A stretch of 64,000 nucleotides of DNA from Cordylochernes scorpioides (GCA_030710605.1 CP092879.1:22204801-22268800), one strand, 5' to 3'. Positions 1 through 10,345 are shown, counted from the first letter of the stretch. Numbers and translations: made by a program. Notes: a model not told the origin generated them from the sequence alone.

Positions 1-187
1 CAACTGACAATAATATTACAGATAATGCCAAATTATCTTTCCGCTTCTGTTTTTCTGAAATTTCACTAGGAAAGCCAGGTTCAATTGCATCCCATATGTC
101 CTTCTGAATCAAAATTGATTTGGCTATTATGGCCCACGAATAGTAATTATTGCCGTCTAGTTTAGGTATTCTTAATTCATCAGCCAT
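1..187 (-). CDS. copia-type gag, N-terminal part, runs off the window
   Basis: Reading the minus strand from the ATG at 185-187 gives 62 codons without a stop, continuing past the window edge. The protein starts MADELRIPKLDGNNYYSW and continues with an I-KSILIQKDIWDAIEPG segment. The LDGxNYxxW motif followed by a short helix and a DxWDxI segment is the signature of the copia-type gag polypeptide (DUF4219/UBN2 families), which forms the capsid of Ty1/copia retrotransposons. The start is supported by its position about 290 bases downstream, on the same strand, of a copia-like primer-binding site and LTR end. The rest of gag-pol lies outside the window, so I cannot tell whether the element is intact. 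Family assignment is fairly secure from the motif and its context. Confidence 0.75.
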   Translation of the reverse strand, partial: MADELRIPKLDGNNYYSWAIIAKSILIQKDIWDAIEPGFPSEISEKQKRKDNLALSVILLSV

Positions 188-456
188 TGATTTTTCTAGT
201 TATGCAAATTCACAAAAAAATTATAACTTAAATCTTTTCTTCTTCTTCTTCTTTGCACAAATTTCAGTTTTTTAAATCGCTCAAATTTCCAACAATCAAA
301 TTCGTTTCTCTATCTTAGTTAGCCTAACATAAACTTTTCTTCTTTAGCCCTATATTCCCTGGCCTTATCTTATTTAGCCTTCAGCCTTTTTTCTTTAGCT
401 CTATCTTCAAATTTTCTTCTTTACCTTCTTAGCTTTTACTTCTAATTTCTTTCTAC

Positions 457-490
457 GGCGCAGTGGAAGCGTCCTGCTGGGCCCATAACC
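457..490 (-). promoter_or_regulatory. copia primer-binding site complementary to initiator tRNA-Met
   Basis: On the minus strand the LTR end is followed directly by GGTTATGGGCCCAG, the known half-tRNA primer site of copia elements, which anneals to the anticodon region of initiator tRNA-Met. On the plus strand the match to tRNA-iMet runs on through the anticodon stem into the D arm (GGCGCAGTGGAAGCG), about 31 nucleotides in all, interrupted by a 3-base insertion near 473-475. The normal copia site is about 15 nucleotides, so the extended match is unusual. Confidence 0.75.
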
Positions 491-705
491 TGTTAGAGGA
501 GCTAAGAATTTCCTATCCTACAAATCCTACAATCGAGCAGAGTAAACACCAATACCTCTAAGAAATTAATACCTTTAATTTCCTTTCATAACTAACTCAT
601 TTACATCATTAAAAACCAAATATATACATGTAAAGTCGTCCGGTCATCTGGTCAAAATATAAATATATTAATCCATGAAAAAAACAACTTATAAAAATGC
701 TAACA
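491..705 (-). repeat. putative 5' LTR of the copia element
   Basis: The segment next to the primer-binding site starts TGTTAG and ends CTAACA on the plus strand, a 6-bp perfect terminal inverted repeat of the TG...CA type. The length, 215 bp, is short but possible for a copia LTR. The partner LTR is outside the window, so the outer boundary rests only on the inverted termini and should be treated as provisional. Confidence 0.5.
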
Positions 706-1284
706 GAAAATCTACAAAGTTACCTTATATATACAAAATTAATTATAATTTTAGGCATTTCGAATATTTATAAATAGTTTTTTTTCATGAGATATAAACC
801 AATGCTTGTTCTTTTGAATAAATAAAATATCACTCGAATCGCGCGCTTTTTTCACGAGCTACAACGTTAAATATTTGTTCTTTTAAAATGGAATACTCTC
901 TGTATATATACGAGTTCCGTATTATCTTATTTCAAATTGGCGTTTTTCAACTTTCTACCCCCCTCTACGTGAAGCATGCGCCGTTCACATCCAACTTTTG
1001 CGCTACAGGCCGGGGTTTAGCTATCTCATTCAGATGAGTGCCGTTGTAAAAATGAAAAAGCTTCTATTGATGATTGGTCAGTGGGACACATGCGTTACTA
1101 ACTGGTCAAATGTTGCGCGAACTCGCTTGAGTATTTATAATAAGAAATGGCGTCATGTGTTTTAAGATGATAACTTACAACAAACCAACCTGAAGTCAAG
1201 TAATTTTATCAAGTATAAGTTCTCCAATAGGAGGAATCGCCGCGGATAGTATTGCTAAGAAGATACTGTCAAATTATTTTGACA
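706..1284. other. unassigned AT-rich stretch with a promoter-like block
   Basis: No open frame or known element was recognised. Around 1060-1200 a less AT-rich block has an ATTGG (inverted CCAAT) near 1073 and a TATTTATAATAAG TATA-like sequence near 1131, followed by a plausible start region. This could be a host promoter or part of another LTR; nothing downstream confirms either. Confidence 0.25.
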
Positions 1285-1655
1285 AACATATGGCGCGTTA
1301 TTGCTTTGTATTAATTTATGCCTAACTGGCCTTGTCTTTATAGTTTGCTGAAGAGCATTGCTCGAAGCAAATATTTAAATGTAATGCTACTGTCCTATAA
1401 GCTTATGTCCATAGTTTACTTGAAAACCATTTCTAAGATTCCATCCTTCAGTGTAGCATATAAAAGCAGAATGATCCAATACAGTATTAGAGCTCTAAGA
1501 AGCGGTCTGGTGGATTAAATTGGCGAAACCGCTGGGAGGGTTCACCACTGATGAGCCAAGCCCTCCCAATATATTTTTTCATCGCAGTAAGGACAGTAGA
1601 AGTTTGTTTTATGTATATAAGAAACATTCACGCTTTTAAATCCTTTTATTTTATA
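1285..1655 (+). repeat. family R foldback repeat, copy 1
   Basis: This copy is nearly identical to 37417-37790 and shares its core with copies at about 1930-2160, 2910-3240, 38500-38705, 53760-53815, 62509-62893 and 63085-63200. The core at 1520-1567 holds TTGGC-GAAACC, GGGAGGG, CTGATGA, GCCAA and CCCTCCC. A 66-codon open frame from 1318 also appears in the second copy at 37447, but it resembles nothing I know and is probably incidental. The copies are non-coding and occur as inverted arms, so this is best called a foldback or MITE-like family of unknown superfamily. Confidence 0.6.
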
Positions 1656-1925
1656 CAATATCAGTTTAACTTATCAGTTATATGGAAAGAATGTTGTTTA
1701 TTTGTATTTGATTAGCGAACCGATCTCCCACGCCTTCTGTTTGGACGAATGTAACCATGTCTGTATATAATGAGGGTCCATAGGTATGCGAGATCTCTCA
1801 GTTCCAGGAGTCAGTTGTGTGGAGACGCTTAAAGTGTTCTCTGTGTTCGTGTATGGGGATCTCCTCACCTACCTGTGTAACCCCGGTCCGCTCCCTATCA
1901 ACGCTGCAATAAAATATATAATGCA
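1656..1925 (+). repeat. possible solo LTR between two family R copies
   Basis: The stretch has the layout of an LTR: a TATA-like TGTATATAATGAGGG near 1760, a GC-richer region downstream, and a polyadenylation-like AATAAA near 1908. It separates a plus-oriented and a minus-oriented copy of family R. I could not find convincing TG...CA ends or a target duplication, so a host promoter is also possible. Confidence 0.3.
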
Positions 1926-1929
1926 CTAG

Positions 1930-2160
1930 CGCGCCATCTGTTATCAAAATTCAAAACTATTTTAAAGGCGTAAGATTCTTTTTGATATTAAACAATTTCT
2001 ACTGCCCTTACTGCAATGGAAAAATTAATGAGAGGGCCTGGCTCATCAGTGGTGAACCCTCTCAGCGGTTTCGCCAGTTTAATCTACCATACCATAAGAA
2101 TCTGACGCCTTTAAAATAGTTTTGAATTTTAATAAAATACATGTAATATTTTAAATATTT
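1930..2160 (-). repeat. family R repeat, inverted arm
   Basis: This is a minus-strand copy of the family R core (minus-strand CTGGC-GAAACC, GAGAGGG, CTGATGA, GCCAG, CCCTCTC). Its outer sequence (AAAACTATTTTAAAGGCGTA) is the reverse complement of sequence near 3209-3232, so it appears to be the left arm of a foldback whose right arm is 2910-3240. Confidence 0.55.
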
Positions 2161-2316
2161 AACAAATTTTGAGTTTTTATTTCATTACTTTCGTTGTTGT
2201 TGTACTCTTGAGTTTACGCTTTTCTGTGCGTTAAGTTACTTTTACTTTAGGCCCTAGTTTTTTGTGCGTGTGTAAACCGCACAGAGCAACTTTTGTCATA
2301 ACCAAGGGTAAAGGTG

Positions 2317-2460
2317 AAGAGTTTATTGACGAGATATAAGCTTGGCGAGCTCTCGGACAATAAGTTCCTTCAACAGGCTGATCGTATTACAATATTTTGA
2401 AGGTCGTTATTGTTCGAAAGCTCTCGCCAAGCTCACACCTCATAAAGAAACTCGTCTCTT
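2317..2460. repeat. foldback hairpin with a pair of hammerhead-like motifs
   Basis: Left arm 2317-2374 and right arm 2398-2460 are near-complementary, with a short loop. The right arm reads TTGAAGGTCGTTATTGTTCG then AAAGCTC on the plus strand. This is an eroded version of the hammerhead-like motif found downstream of the Penelope ORFs at 17-27 kb. The left arm has the motif on the minus strand with GAAA changed to GAGA. It sits inside the loop of the larger family R foldback. Confidence 0.55.
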
Positions 2461-2909
2461 TTCCATTAGTATCTTCTAAGTAAAGTATTATTTATTTTAC
2501 CAGTTTACAGTTATAAAAAATATATATAAATAGGTTTGTTTAGATCTACTCAAATATTTCATCTTTGACGGGCGAATGTTAGATTTTTATATGAGATTCA
2601 GCTCCTAGCTACTAATTAGATTTAATCTAAACGGTTTCTAACTGCTTTGGGTAGAATTCGCTATTTAAATTGTCATGAAGTTTACTTATTAGAATAAAAT
2701 AAATTAAATATTTAGTCCATTATGTTGATCTAGCAACGCTATAATTATCAGACGATGCGCATACGGTGATTTAATTGGGTTATTTAAACGAACTATGGGT
2801 ATAAGCTTTGAAGACAGTAGAAATAAAGATACATATATAAATATGCTTCGATAATTGATCTTACTTAAACAGAAAATCAAATTATTTAGACATAATATAA
2901 ACATTAATG

Positions 2910-3240
2910 TTACGATGTACTAGAGCGCCATCTGTTATCGATTGCTCGAAGCATATTATATATTTATAATTATATTTAATTCTGCTGTCCTAAAAGCTAT
3001 GTCCATAGTTCTTCTAAAATACCCATTCCAAGAGTCTTACAACAGTCACCTATAAAAGGAAGTTCCAAAAATGCAATATAACAGCGGTATGGTAGATTAA
3101 ACTGGCGAAACCGCTGGGAGGGTTCACCACTGATGAGCCAGGCCCTCCCTTTAATTTTTCCATCACAGTAAGGACAGTAGAAATTGTTTTATTTTAAAAA
3201 GAATATTACGCCTCTAAAATAGTTTTATAATTTGATAATA
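2910..3240 (+). repeat. family R repeat, right arm
   Basis: This is a plus-strand copy with core CTGGC-GAAACC, GGGAGGG, CTGATGA, GCCAG, CCCTCCC at about 3102-3150. It begins with a GCGCCATCTGTTATC block also seen near 1930 in the opposite direction. Confidence 0.55.
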
Positions 3241-4165
3241 TAAACATATTTAATTACCAAGAGAATCTTACAAGAAATGAATAAACAGCAAGAATATTTT
3301 GATAATAGATACAAGATCATCATTACGATTCAAATAGATTTGAATTTTCAAGTCGCATGTATGGCTGGAAAGAATATTTCTTTTTATATTATAATAACAC
3401 GCTGACGAGGAACAACAGCGCGAAACACCTTCGTGGTTTGTCCTTTCTTGATTTATCAAGAAAATGGATTGGCTAAATATCAGGGAACAGGTTAAATCAA
3501 GGTTTAGTTGATTTCTCTTCTACTAGATGGGGTTCTGCCATCTAAAAAGCTCAGGTGAGTTTGATCAGGATATGCCTTTTTGTGATTTTAATCTCAACAC
3601 CTGACCATTTTAATTATTTTTTAAAATTATTTTTTCACATATTACAAAATTAATTGAAATTTCATTTCAAATATTCAGTCAAATCTATTAGGTAAAAAGA
3701 AATGAAACATGCATATAAAAAGAAACTAACAAGAATTTTAGTTTATCAGAACTTTAATGATTAAAAACATTTTACTCGATTCCTTTTAAAACACTTTACG
3801 TTTTTGGTTATAAATGAAATAGTAAATATTAAACATTTTTATTTTAATGGCTGTTCTACAAGAACTCCCCCGTCTATTGATTCTACGAGGGTTTGTTGAC
3901 ATTTTTAAAGCGTTACTTTTTGTTTTTTTCCTTTTAAAGGTCTCCTTTTTTTGAAATATAGTTTTTCTATCTTTGTTTCTTTTCAATGGAAGGTTATGTT
4001 AGATGTTTTTAAAAATAAAATGTGACTAGTTAGAAGTGAAAAATGTCCCAAATATCCAGTTTTTGTTCACCTTTTGTCGTTTATTAAATAAGTAACCACA
4101 TATATATATTTCTCAGGATTTTATAAATGATAACTTAGGTTTTTATTATAAATATATATTAATAT
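3241..4165. other. unassigned AT-rich stretch
   Basis: Only short open frames are present, without recognisable motifs. No repeat or RNA gene was recognised. Confidence 0.3.
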
Positions 4166-4171
4166 ATATAT

Positions 4172-4205
4172 TAAGAAAAAGGCATCTCCTTATCGTGCAA
4201 CTGAA
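4172..4205 (+). repeat. half copy of a TTAA-ended hairpin MITE
   Basis: TTAAGAAAAAGGCATCTCC, followed by TTATCGTGCAACT, matches one arm of the 76-bp hairpin element at 41296-41371. The other arm is absent or highly diverged. Confidence 0.45.
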
Positions 4206-4287
4206 AGTTGCTGATGGCTGGCGCCATCTATCGAAATAAATATCAACTATTCTCGTTGATTTTTAATCATATATATATATACATATA

Positions 4288-5048
4288 TGATAATTTAAAC
4301 CAACAACCCCATATTGTATAATACTTATAACAAGATTTTCATGTTGTATAATAGAAACACATCTGTAAATGATTATACGCATTATTAACATGTATAATTA
4401 CATAATCATATGTAATGTACTTTGTACAAACTGAGGATAACTAAATAAAACTCTGTAATAGATTAAGAGTTGAGCTAAAGCAAGAGATGGAGGTTCAACA
4501 ACATCTAAAGATAGATAGGAAAAGGTCAGGGCGGCGCCAGTGTACGAATTCGCCATCCGATCTACGCTCTTGTTGCATCTGCTGAAATGCAATACTTCCT
4601 CTCTCGGCAAATATATATAAGACCTCCGCCCTCTTGCCGAAAATATAGTGACTTCACCATCAGCGGAAGCCCTCGTCGGTTGTCACCAAGGTCCTCCTCA
4701 TCCAACATGTAGACCAGTAAGAACTCTTCTATCTACATCTTTCGCTCCTAGCTCGACTTTTATCTGTTTACGGAACTTTCCTAGTCCAAATGTGTCTTCG
4801 CCTTTTGTGATGGACATTCCCAAGCTTTCCACTCTGCCTCGACCACGACTGCCTGTACTCTGTGAGAACTGTTAAAGGTCTCCCTAGGTGCAGAGAGGTA
4901 CTGGAAAACTCTATATCCTGACTGTTCCTCTCGGTCAACACAGTAAAGCGAGAGTCGGCAGGATCTCCCACCATAGTTTAAGTCGGCTGGATACCTCACA
5001 CAGTTTTAGTCGACAGGATTCTACAAGAGTCAATAGGACCTCACCACA
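4288..5048 (+). repeat. left LTR of the 4288-9725 element
   Basis: It is nearly identical to 8938-9697. It contains AATAAA near 4446 and a TATA-like AAATATATATAAG near 4608. Its last 110 bases hold several copies of AGTCGACAGGAT or close variants (AGTCGGCAGGAT, AGTCGGCTGGAT), the same word that follows the LTR at the presumed primer site. Confidence 0.7.
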
Positions 5049-5115
5049 GCTTTAGTCGACAGGATACCAAACGAAGAAGGCCAGATAGTCCAGATAGAAG
5101 CGAGAAAATGCAAAG

Positions 5116-5363
5116 ATGGAGGAGCAAATCGACCATTTCAACGATACGACTGAGCAAGCTACCCCAAACAAGAAACGACATTGGAGGAACAATCACGCCA
5201 TTTCAACGAAACGACGGAGCAATCTCTCCCTCAACAAGAGACAATATTTGAAGAGGAGGAAACGCCGTCCCAAGGCACCTCCGCACACCCCCTAACACAG
5301 ATAACCAAAGTCAGGAGCAAGCTGACCACCCAACGACACAGCCGAAAATTCCGCAAGAAATGA
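5116..5363 (+). pseudogene. short coding-like remnant inside the LTR element
   Basis: From ATG 5116 the frame begins MEEQIDHFNDTTEQA. About 66 bases later a near-duplicate of the same coding sequence appears in the next frame (EEQSRHFNETTEQSLPQQE from 5184), running to a stop after codon KFRKK. The two halves look like a tandem duplication separated by a one-base slip in an A-rich stretch. The composition (Q, E, T, K-rich, charged) would suit a disordered gag or nucleocapsid tail, but there is no diagnostic motif. Treat it as a decayed coding fragment of unknown identity. Confidence 0.35.
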
Positions 5364-7689
5364 AAACCGAGCAGCGATGTGGTGCAAACCCAGTGACAAG
5401 TTCCCCACCTTCGGCCTGACATCGACAATGCTTAAGGCGACAAGCTGCAATCAACTTTACAGAAGTTACAAGCTTCTAAAAGACCTACATGGAGCGCTTT
5501 CCACGTCAGCAGGACAACAACCAAAGACTAAGTCTCCTGACTGAACAATCATCAACTGTAAGTTTTAAAAAAAACCCTACATAACTTTCTCCTCAAGCCC
5601 ACACCCTAATTCCCCATAAATTTGTTTATTTTCACCTTAATCATTTTAAATTCAATTTTAATTAATTTTCATTCTTAATTAAAAATTTAGCTTTTTATAT
5701 CATTTTAAATTCAATTTTTAAATATTCCACACTCTCATTTATCAATTTTACCTTATTTTTAATCAAATTATAAATATTAATTCATTACTTTTAATTTTTC
5801 ATGCAAAACAAATAAAAAAATTCCCCCATTACGCATTTTTACTAATTTACTAATAATACATGCCTTTCCTAAATTTAACTATATAACGGCATTATCCAAA
5901 TCTACAACTTAAAAAAAATCATTATTTAAATATATTAAAAAAAATCTCATCATATCATAATTCAAAACTTATTTTTGTTTTACTTAATATCATTTTCATA
6001 CCAAAATATACCAATTTCATAATCAAATACTTAACATTTTGAAAAAATCATTGTCATATTCACCATTTACATTAAATGCCCCAATTCAAAATATTCTTGT
6101 TACTATCACGACATTGCCCTTTTAAAAGAATCAATTCAGCTACCATATTCAACGATTAAAAGAAATCAATTTTTAAATATAAATTAACATAGGTGAAACG
6201 CATTTTTTTAAATTGCAAAAATCGAAAAATACAATATCTTCAAAAGCACAACTAGAAAAATAACTGTCCTACCCCAAAACAAGTTAAAATTCCAACATAG
6301 TTACACTCCCTCGTCCTCTACTCCCTTCCTTTTACATGCATAATTAATCGACCATACGTCTCTCTCACTAAAATCTACAACACCCTCACACATCACTTTC
6401 TCCAATTGGTAACAAATGTTAGCGCGCGACTCACAACAAATATAATTTCGAGCCACACGAGCTCTATATCGTCGCCACTAAAAGTACACTAAAATATTTC
6501 GCTTTAAATGTGCCAACCCCACTAAAAGTTCTCGATGTGTTTCGTGCAGCCATCCATGACTCTAGTACACTTGTTATTCATGGTGAAAAAGGTTAGATTT
6601 TGTAACAAACAACGACTTCACGTGACACCTTTTCATTCACAAATTTTCACTTCGTGTCACAGCGCCACACCACAAAATATTTTTTTCACTTTTCAGGCCA
6701 AAGACGCCTTCACGCCTGTGACACATCTCACCCCAAAGCGCGTCCACGTCGAAAGTCGCACTTTCACCCACATCTAAACCTGACATCGCTGAATAACATT
6801 TTTACTAAGTACGCAACAACGTCGAAACTCCAAGACACGAACACCGAGAATACTATATCTTTCAATTATAACAGAAATATGCCAACCTCAACAAAAGAAG
6901 AGAGAGAAAATCAGTTCCAATTCAGGTGTAATAGAACCCCGACAATTTCAGTGAAAAACAGGAAGTGACCCCTGTAATAGAATCCCCCGAATCTATTTCA
7001 GTTACATATCCCCGTCCAACGTCCTCCCTCCCCTCACAAAGCTATCATCTTGACCGCTATCTTCATGATCGCCATTTTGTAAAACGTATTTCACACTAAC
7101 CATTTAGGATTTCACACAAATCTCACAAGCTCCATAATTACAACACACACAACAAAAAATTTAAACATTTTACATGCTAATGGAGATCACAATACATAAA
7201 ATATTAGTAACTAATTCAACCAATAAATTGCGCTTCTGAATTTTCGATTTATACAATCTACACACCACAATTGTAACTTCTCTTCAAGAGAAATACTTTT
7301 TGTTCAATTTTCCACTACCCAACATTTATCCAATCATTAATAACCTTTAATTATATTCTAATTTTTGTATAAAATCTTGAAAATTTATTTTCATTTTTAC
7401 CTTTTAATTTTATAATCAAATTTTTAATCCAACATTATTAAAAAAAAAAACTTAATCAAATTTACTTTTGTTTTTCATGATATTATTTTAGTATTGCAAA
7501 ACCTTTAATAGTTTCAAAAATCATTTTTTTTCTCAATTATTTTATCTTTTATATATTACATGTTTTTTTTTGTCCACTTACACTTTTTTTTACCCGCAAT
7601 CATATTTCTATATTTTTATTCACTATATTTTATATTTGTTCAAATAGTTTTATTATATGACAATGTTTATCATTGACTATCGGTCATCT
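5364..7689. other. non-coding interior of the LTR element
   Basis: This stretch is AT-rich, C-biased on the plus strand, and matches the 57-59 kb interior of the inverted relative. Frames such as 6654-6968 have counterparts there but are not conserved as protein. No gene was recognised. Confidence 0.45.
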
Positions 7690-7701
7690 ACAACAATCAT
7701 A

Positions 7702-8033
7702 TATATATATACAGTTATCAGCGTCATAATCAAGCAACAATTCTTAATCAATCCTGTCACCGTTTGCTTTGGGAATGGAATAAATACCCAAATATGGCCA
7801 TTTCTCATAACCATCGGTGGTTCAGTGGTAGAATGCTCACCTGCCACGCGGGCGGCCCGGGTTCGATTCCCGGCCGATGCATTTTTTTCTTTTTTTTTAC
7901 AATTTTTAAAACTCATTTATATATATTATACAAAAATGACAACCACGGCGCCAATTTATAATTGTAACGAATAGTATTTGAATAAAAGCATTTAATCGGG
8001 TAAAACCCGAGCGTTGCCCGGGTCATTCGGCTA
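7702..8033 (+). mobile_element. Helitron-like non-autonomous insertion carrying tRNA-Gly
   Basis: The related LTR element at 54778-60117 lacks this segment: its empty site reads ACAATCATATTC, whereas here ACAATCAT is followed by about 330 extra bases before ATTC. The 3' end has a CGGGT-AAA-ACCCG hairpin and finishes TCGGCTAG before a T, the hairpin-CTRR ending with A/T target typical of Helitrons. The 5' end starts TATATA-CAGTTA rather than the usual TC. A second copy without the tRNA lies at about 51000-51318 on the opposite strand, again with an identifiable empty site. The superfamily assignment rests on the 3' end only. Confidence 0.55.
7811..7881 (+). tRNA. tRNA-Gly (GCC), possibly a pseudogene or a tRNA-derived unit
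   Basis: The 71-nt sequence has the full cloverleaf layout of metazoan tRNA-Gly: D arm TGGTTCAGTGGTAGAA, anticodon loop CTGCCAC with anticodon GCC at 7843-7845, T arm GGTTCGATTCC, encoded terminal A, and a T run from 7882 that would stop RNA polymerase III. Two defects stand out. Base 1 is C instead of G, giving a C-C mismatch at the end of the acceptor stem, and the anticodon stem has A in place of G at 7839 (A-C mismatch). It sits inside the transposon-like insertion 7702-8033 and is absent from the sister copy, so it was captured or inserted there. Expression is possible, but function is doubtful. Confidence 0.7.
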
Positions 8034-8937
8034 GTATTCTCTAACCACTTCCCTATACTTTTCATCACTATCTATTTCAGCCATTGCTTCAAACCATTCT
8101 AGAAAAACGACAGCACTGCTTGGCAATTTTTTTTTGAATTCGTAATTTCAACAAACTCTTTGAACACAGTTCCCCACATTTAAAAATCCCAACTTCTGGT
8201 CTGAACACGCTTCAAGAGCTCATTTCAATCATCCGCAGAGTACAATCACCAACGCATGCACAAATCGTTCACTTTTTTAAACTTTCAACTTTTTTATCAG
8301 CTCTAGCGGACCACAATCAACCTTTGATTTCGAGTCAAGTCAGACCACCTACTGTCGCTACAACAATTCTACTTATCGCATTGCTCTATTTTACTCCTTT
8401 CACAACCATATTAATGAACAACTATTTCTTCAACAACTTTTAACCCAATAACCCTAAAATTGTGACAAAGCACTGTAACCCTTATATAGGATCGCAAGTG
8501 AAACATTGCCTAGGAAGACACTCAAGTCTATATCCTCGCTTTGTACCTGGATCTGATTATTTGGTTGCATGTGTAATAATTACAATTGCATATTCTTTAA
8601 CCCATAACCCTTTCTAACGCCCGCCAATTATATCTTAGAATTTTTAATTCTCTTTCACATAATCATATCATTATGTATTTAATTTAAACAATGGTTTTAT
8701 CTAAAAAAATATCTTTTTATATAACCAATATTGTAACTTTTTAATAATTATATAATATAAATATAATAACTTTTTAACAATTTTATTTTCAGATATATCC
8801 AAACAAATCATCTTGTTATAGCCCTTTTTAACCCTCACAGTTTAAATTAATTAAAATAAATTTTAATTACTTACCTGTGTTAGAGAGACTTTACCCGCTT
8901 AAACCCAGATAAACCCTTTACTCCCGGGGCCCATCTA
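8034..8937. other. 3' interior of the LTR element, non-coding
   Basis: It matches 55659-56470 in reverse complement. Just before the right LTR there is a conserved GC-rich CTCCCGGGGCCC block of unknown function. No coding frame was recognised. Confidence 0.4.
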
Positions 8938-9725
8938 TGGTAATTTAAAGCAACAACCCATATTGTAAAATACTAATAACAATATTTTCATGTTGTATAA
9001 TAGAAACACATTTGTAAATGATTATACGCATTATTGACATGTGTCATTACATCATCATATGTAATGTACTTTGTACAAACTGAGGATAACTAAATAAAAC
9101 TCTGTAATAGATTAAGAGTTGAGCTAAAGCAAGAGATGGAGGTTCAACAACATCTAAAGATAGATAGGAAACGGACAGGGCGGCGCCAGTGTACGAATTC
9201 GCCATCCGATCTACGCTCTTGTTGCATCTGCTGAAATGCAATACTTCCTCTCTCGGCAAATATATATAAGACTTCCGCCCTCTTGCCGAAAATATAGTCA
9301 CTTCACCATCAGCGGAAGTCCTCGTCGGTTGTCACCAAGGTCCTCCTCATCCACCATGTAGACCAGTAAGAACTCTTCTATCTACATCTTTCGCTCCTAG
9401 CTCGACTTTTATCTGTTTACGGAACTTACCTAGTCCAAATGTGTCTTCGCCTTTTGTGATGGACATTCCCAAGCTTTCCACTCTGCCTCGACAACGACTG
9501 CCTGTACTCTGTGAGAACTGTTAAAGGTCTCCCTAGGTGCAGAGAGGTACTGGAAAACTCTATATCCTGAATGTTCCTCTCGGTCAACACAGTAAAGCGA
9601 GAGTCGGCAGGATCTCACACCATAGTTTAAGTCGACTGGATACCTCACACAGTTTTAGTCGACAGGATTCTACAAGAGTCAATAGGACCTCATTACATAT
9701 TTAGTCTACAGGATATCTCACCGCA
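8938..9725 (+). repeat. right LTR of the 4288-9725 element
   Basis: Identity to 4288-5048 is very high over 760 bases, to CTCATTACA at 9697. A further AGTCTACAGGAT-type unit follows and ends TCACCGCA at 9725. It is unclear whether that last unit belongs to the LTR. The flank beyond is TATATA. Confidence 0.65.
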
Positions 9726-9969
9726 TATATATAAAGCTCTCCTAAGGCAATATTTTTAATTTGGAACTTAGTAACATAAATTCAAAGTCAAATTTAGTTT
9801 TTACTGGATATTTTGATCGCTTTCTATGTGTTTTGTTGGCAATATTTAGATATTTTTGTTGAATCGAAGGAGATATTTTCAAATATAAAAGCTTGAAAAA
9901 TATTTCATTGTAAATGATCTATATAAGTGCCAATTCAATTTAAAATGCTGATTATACAATTCGCACTAT

Positions 9970-10345
9970 TTTTCCAAACGACATTCCTATACAGTTCCAT
10001 CCAAATTTTATAGTCACTCGATTTGTCACACGAAAATTCCAGAAATACTTACATAAAAGGAGGTCTATCAGAAACACCAAATTGTTCCTGTGGAGAAACT
10101 GAACAAAATGTTATTCACCTTATCTATGACTCTCCGAACTTTACAGAAGTGAGACATCGATTGTTCCCTGATCTAAATGATTTAACTCTCTTACATCACA
10201 GCCACTTTGTTTACAAGTATTTAAATTTAAGAACTCTGTCGATTAATACATGCAAATTTGTAAATATTTAATCATAAGTTTTAATTTGTATGTTGAATTT
10301 TTTTCTATGTGATAGGCGCAAATACTTCAATATCCCACCTTATTG
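9970..10345 (+). pseudogene. 3' end of an I/Jockey-type LINE
   Basis: The frame 10023-10271 encodes SETPNCSCGETEQNVIHL followed by IYDSPNF: the C-x-C...H-x4-C knuckle found at the C-terminus of I, Jockey and R1-like LINE polyproteins. Here the last Cys is replaced by Ser (DSP; DCP in the sister copy at 35.8 kb). After the stop come a short 3' UTR and a TAATAAATAAATGAA tail, typical of these LINEs. It is a 5'-truncated, dead copy. Confidence 0.7.

Larger units (their letters stand above)
4288..9725 (+). mobile_element. non-autonomous LTR retrotransposon, large non-coding type
   Basis: Two direct copies of a roughly 760-bp repeat (4288-5048 and 8938-9697, possibly to 9725) bound a 3.9 kb interior. 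The interior has no recognisable gag, protease, reverse transcriptase or integrase. A related element lies inverted at 54778-60117; its interior matches block by block (for example 8820-8935 against 55661-55790). The plus orientation is inferred from a conserved GTCGACAGGAT just inside the left LTR, taken as the primer-site region, and from a short coding-like stretch beginning near 5116. No clear polypurine tract was seen before the right LTR. A 4-bp TATA duplication is possible at the ends, but the target is TA-rich so this is weak. The length and lack of coding fit a LARD-type element. Confidence 0.65.

Noticed and set aside
1520..1567. Canonical hammerhead ribozyme in family R
   Set aside because: CTGATGA and GAAAC boxes are present and stem II would pair, but between them no stem III/stem I arrangement leaves the required UH cleavage site.
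1520..1567. HDV-like ribozyme in family R
   Set aside because: The pseudoknot order is similar, but the region that should hold P4 and the catalytic C between the third and fourth strands is one base long.
6654..6968. 104-codon gene in the LTR element interior
   Set aside because: The related element at 57630-57851 has the sequence but not a conserved frame; composition is unlike protein.
7811..7881. Certainly functional tRNA-Gly gene
   Set aside because: Two stem mismatches and a location inside a mobile insertion leave function doubtful, so it was reported with reduced certainty.
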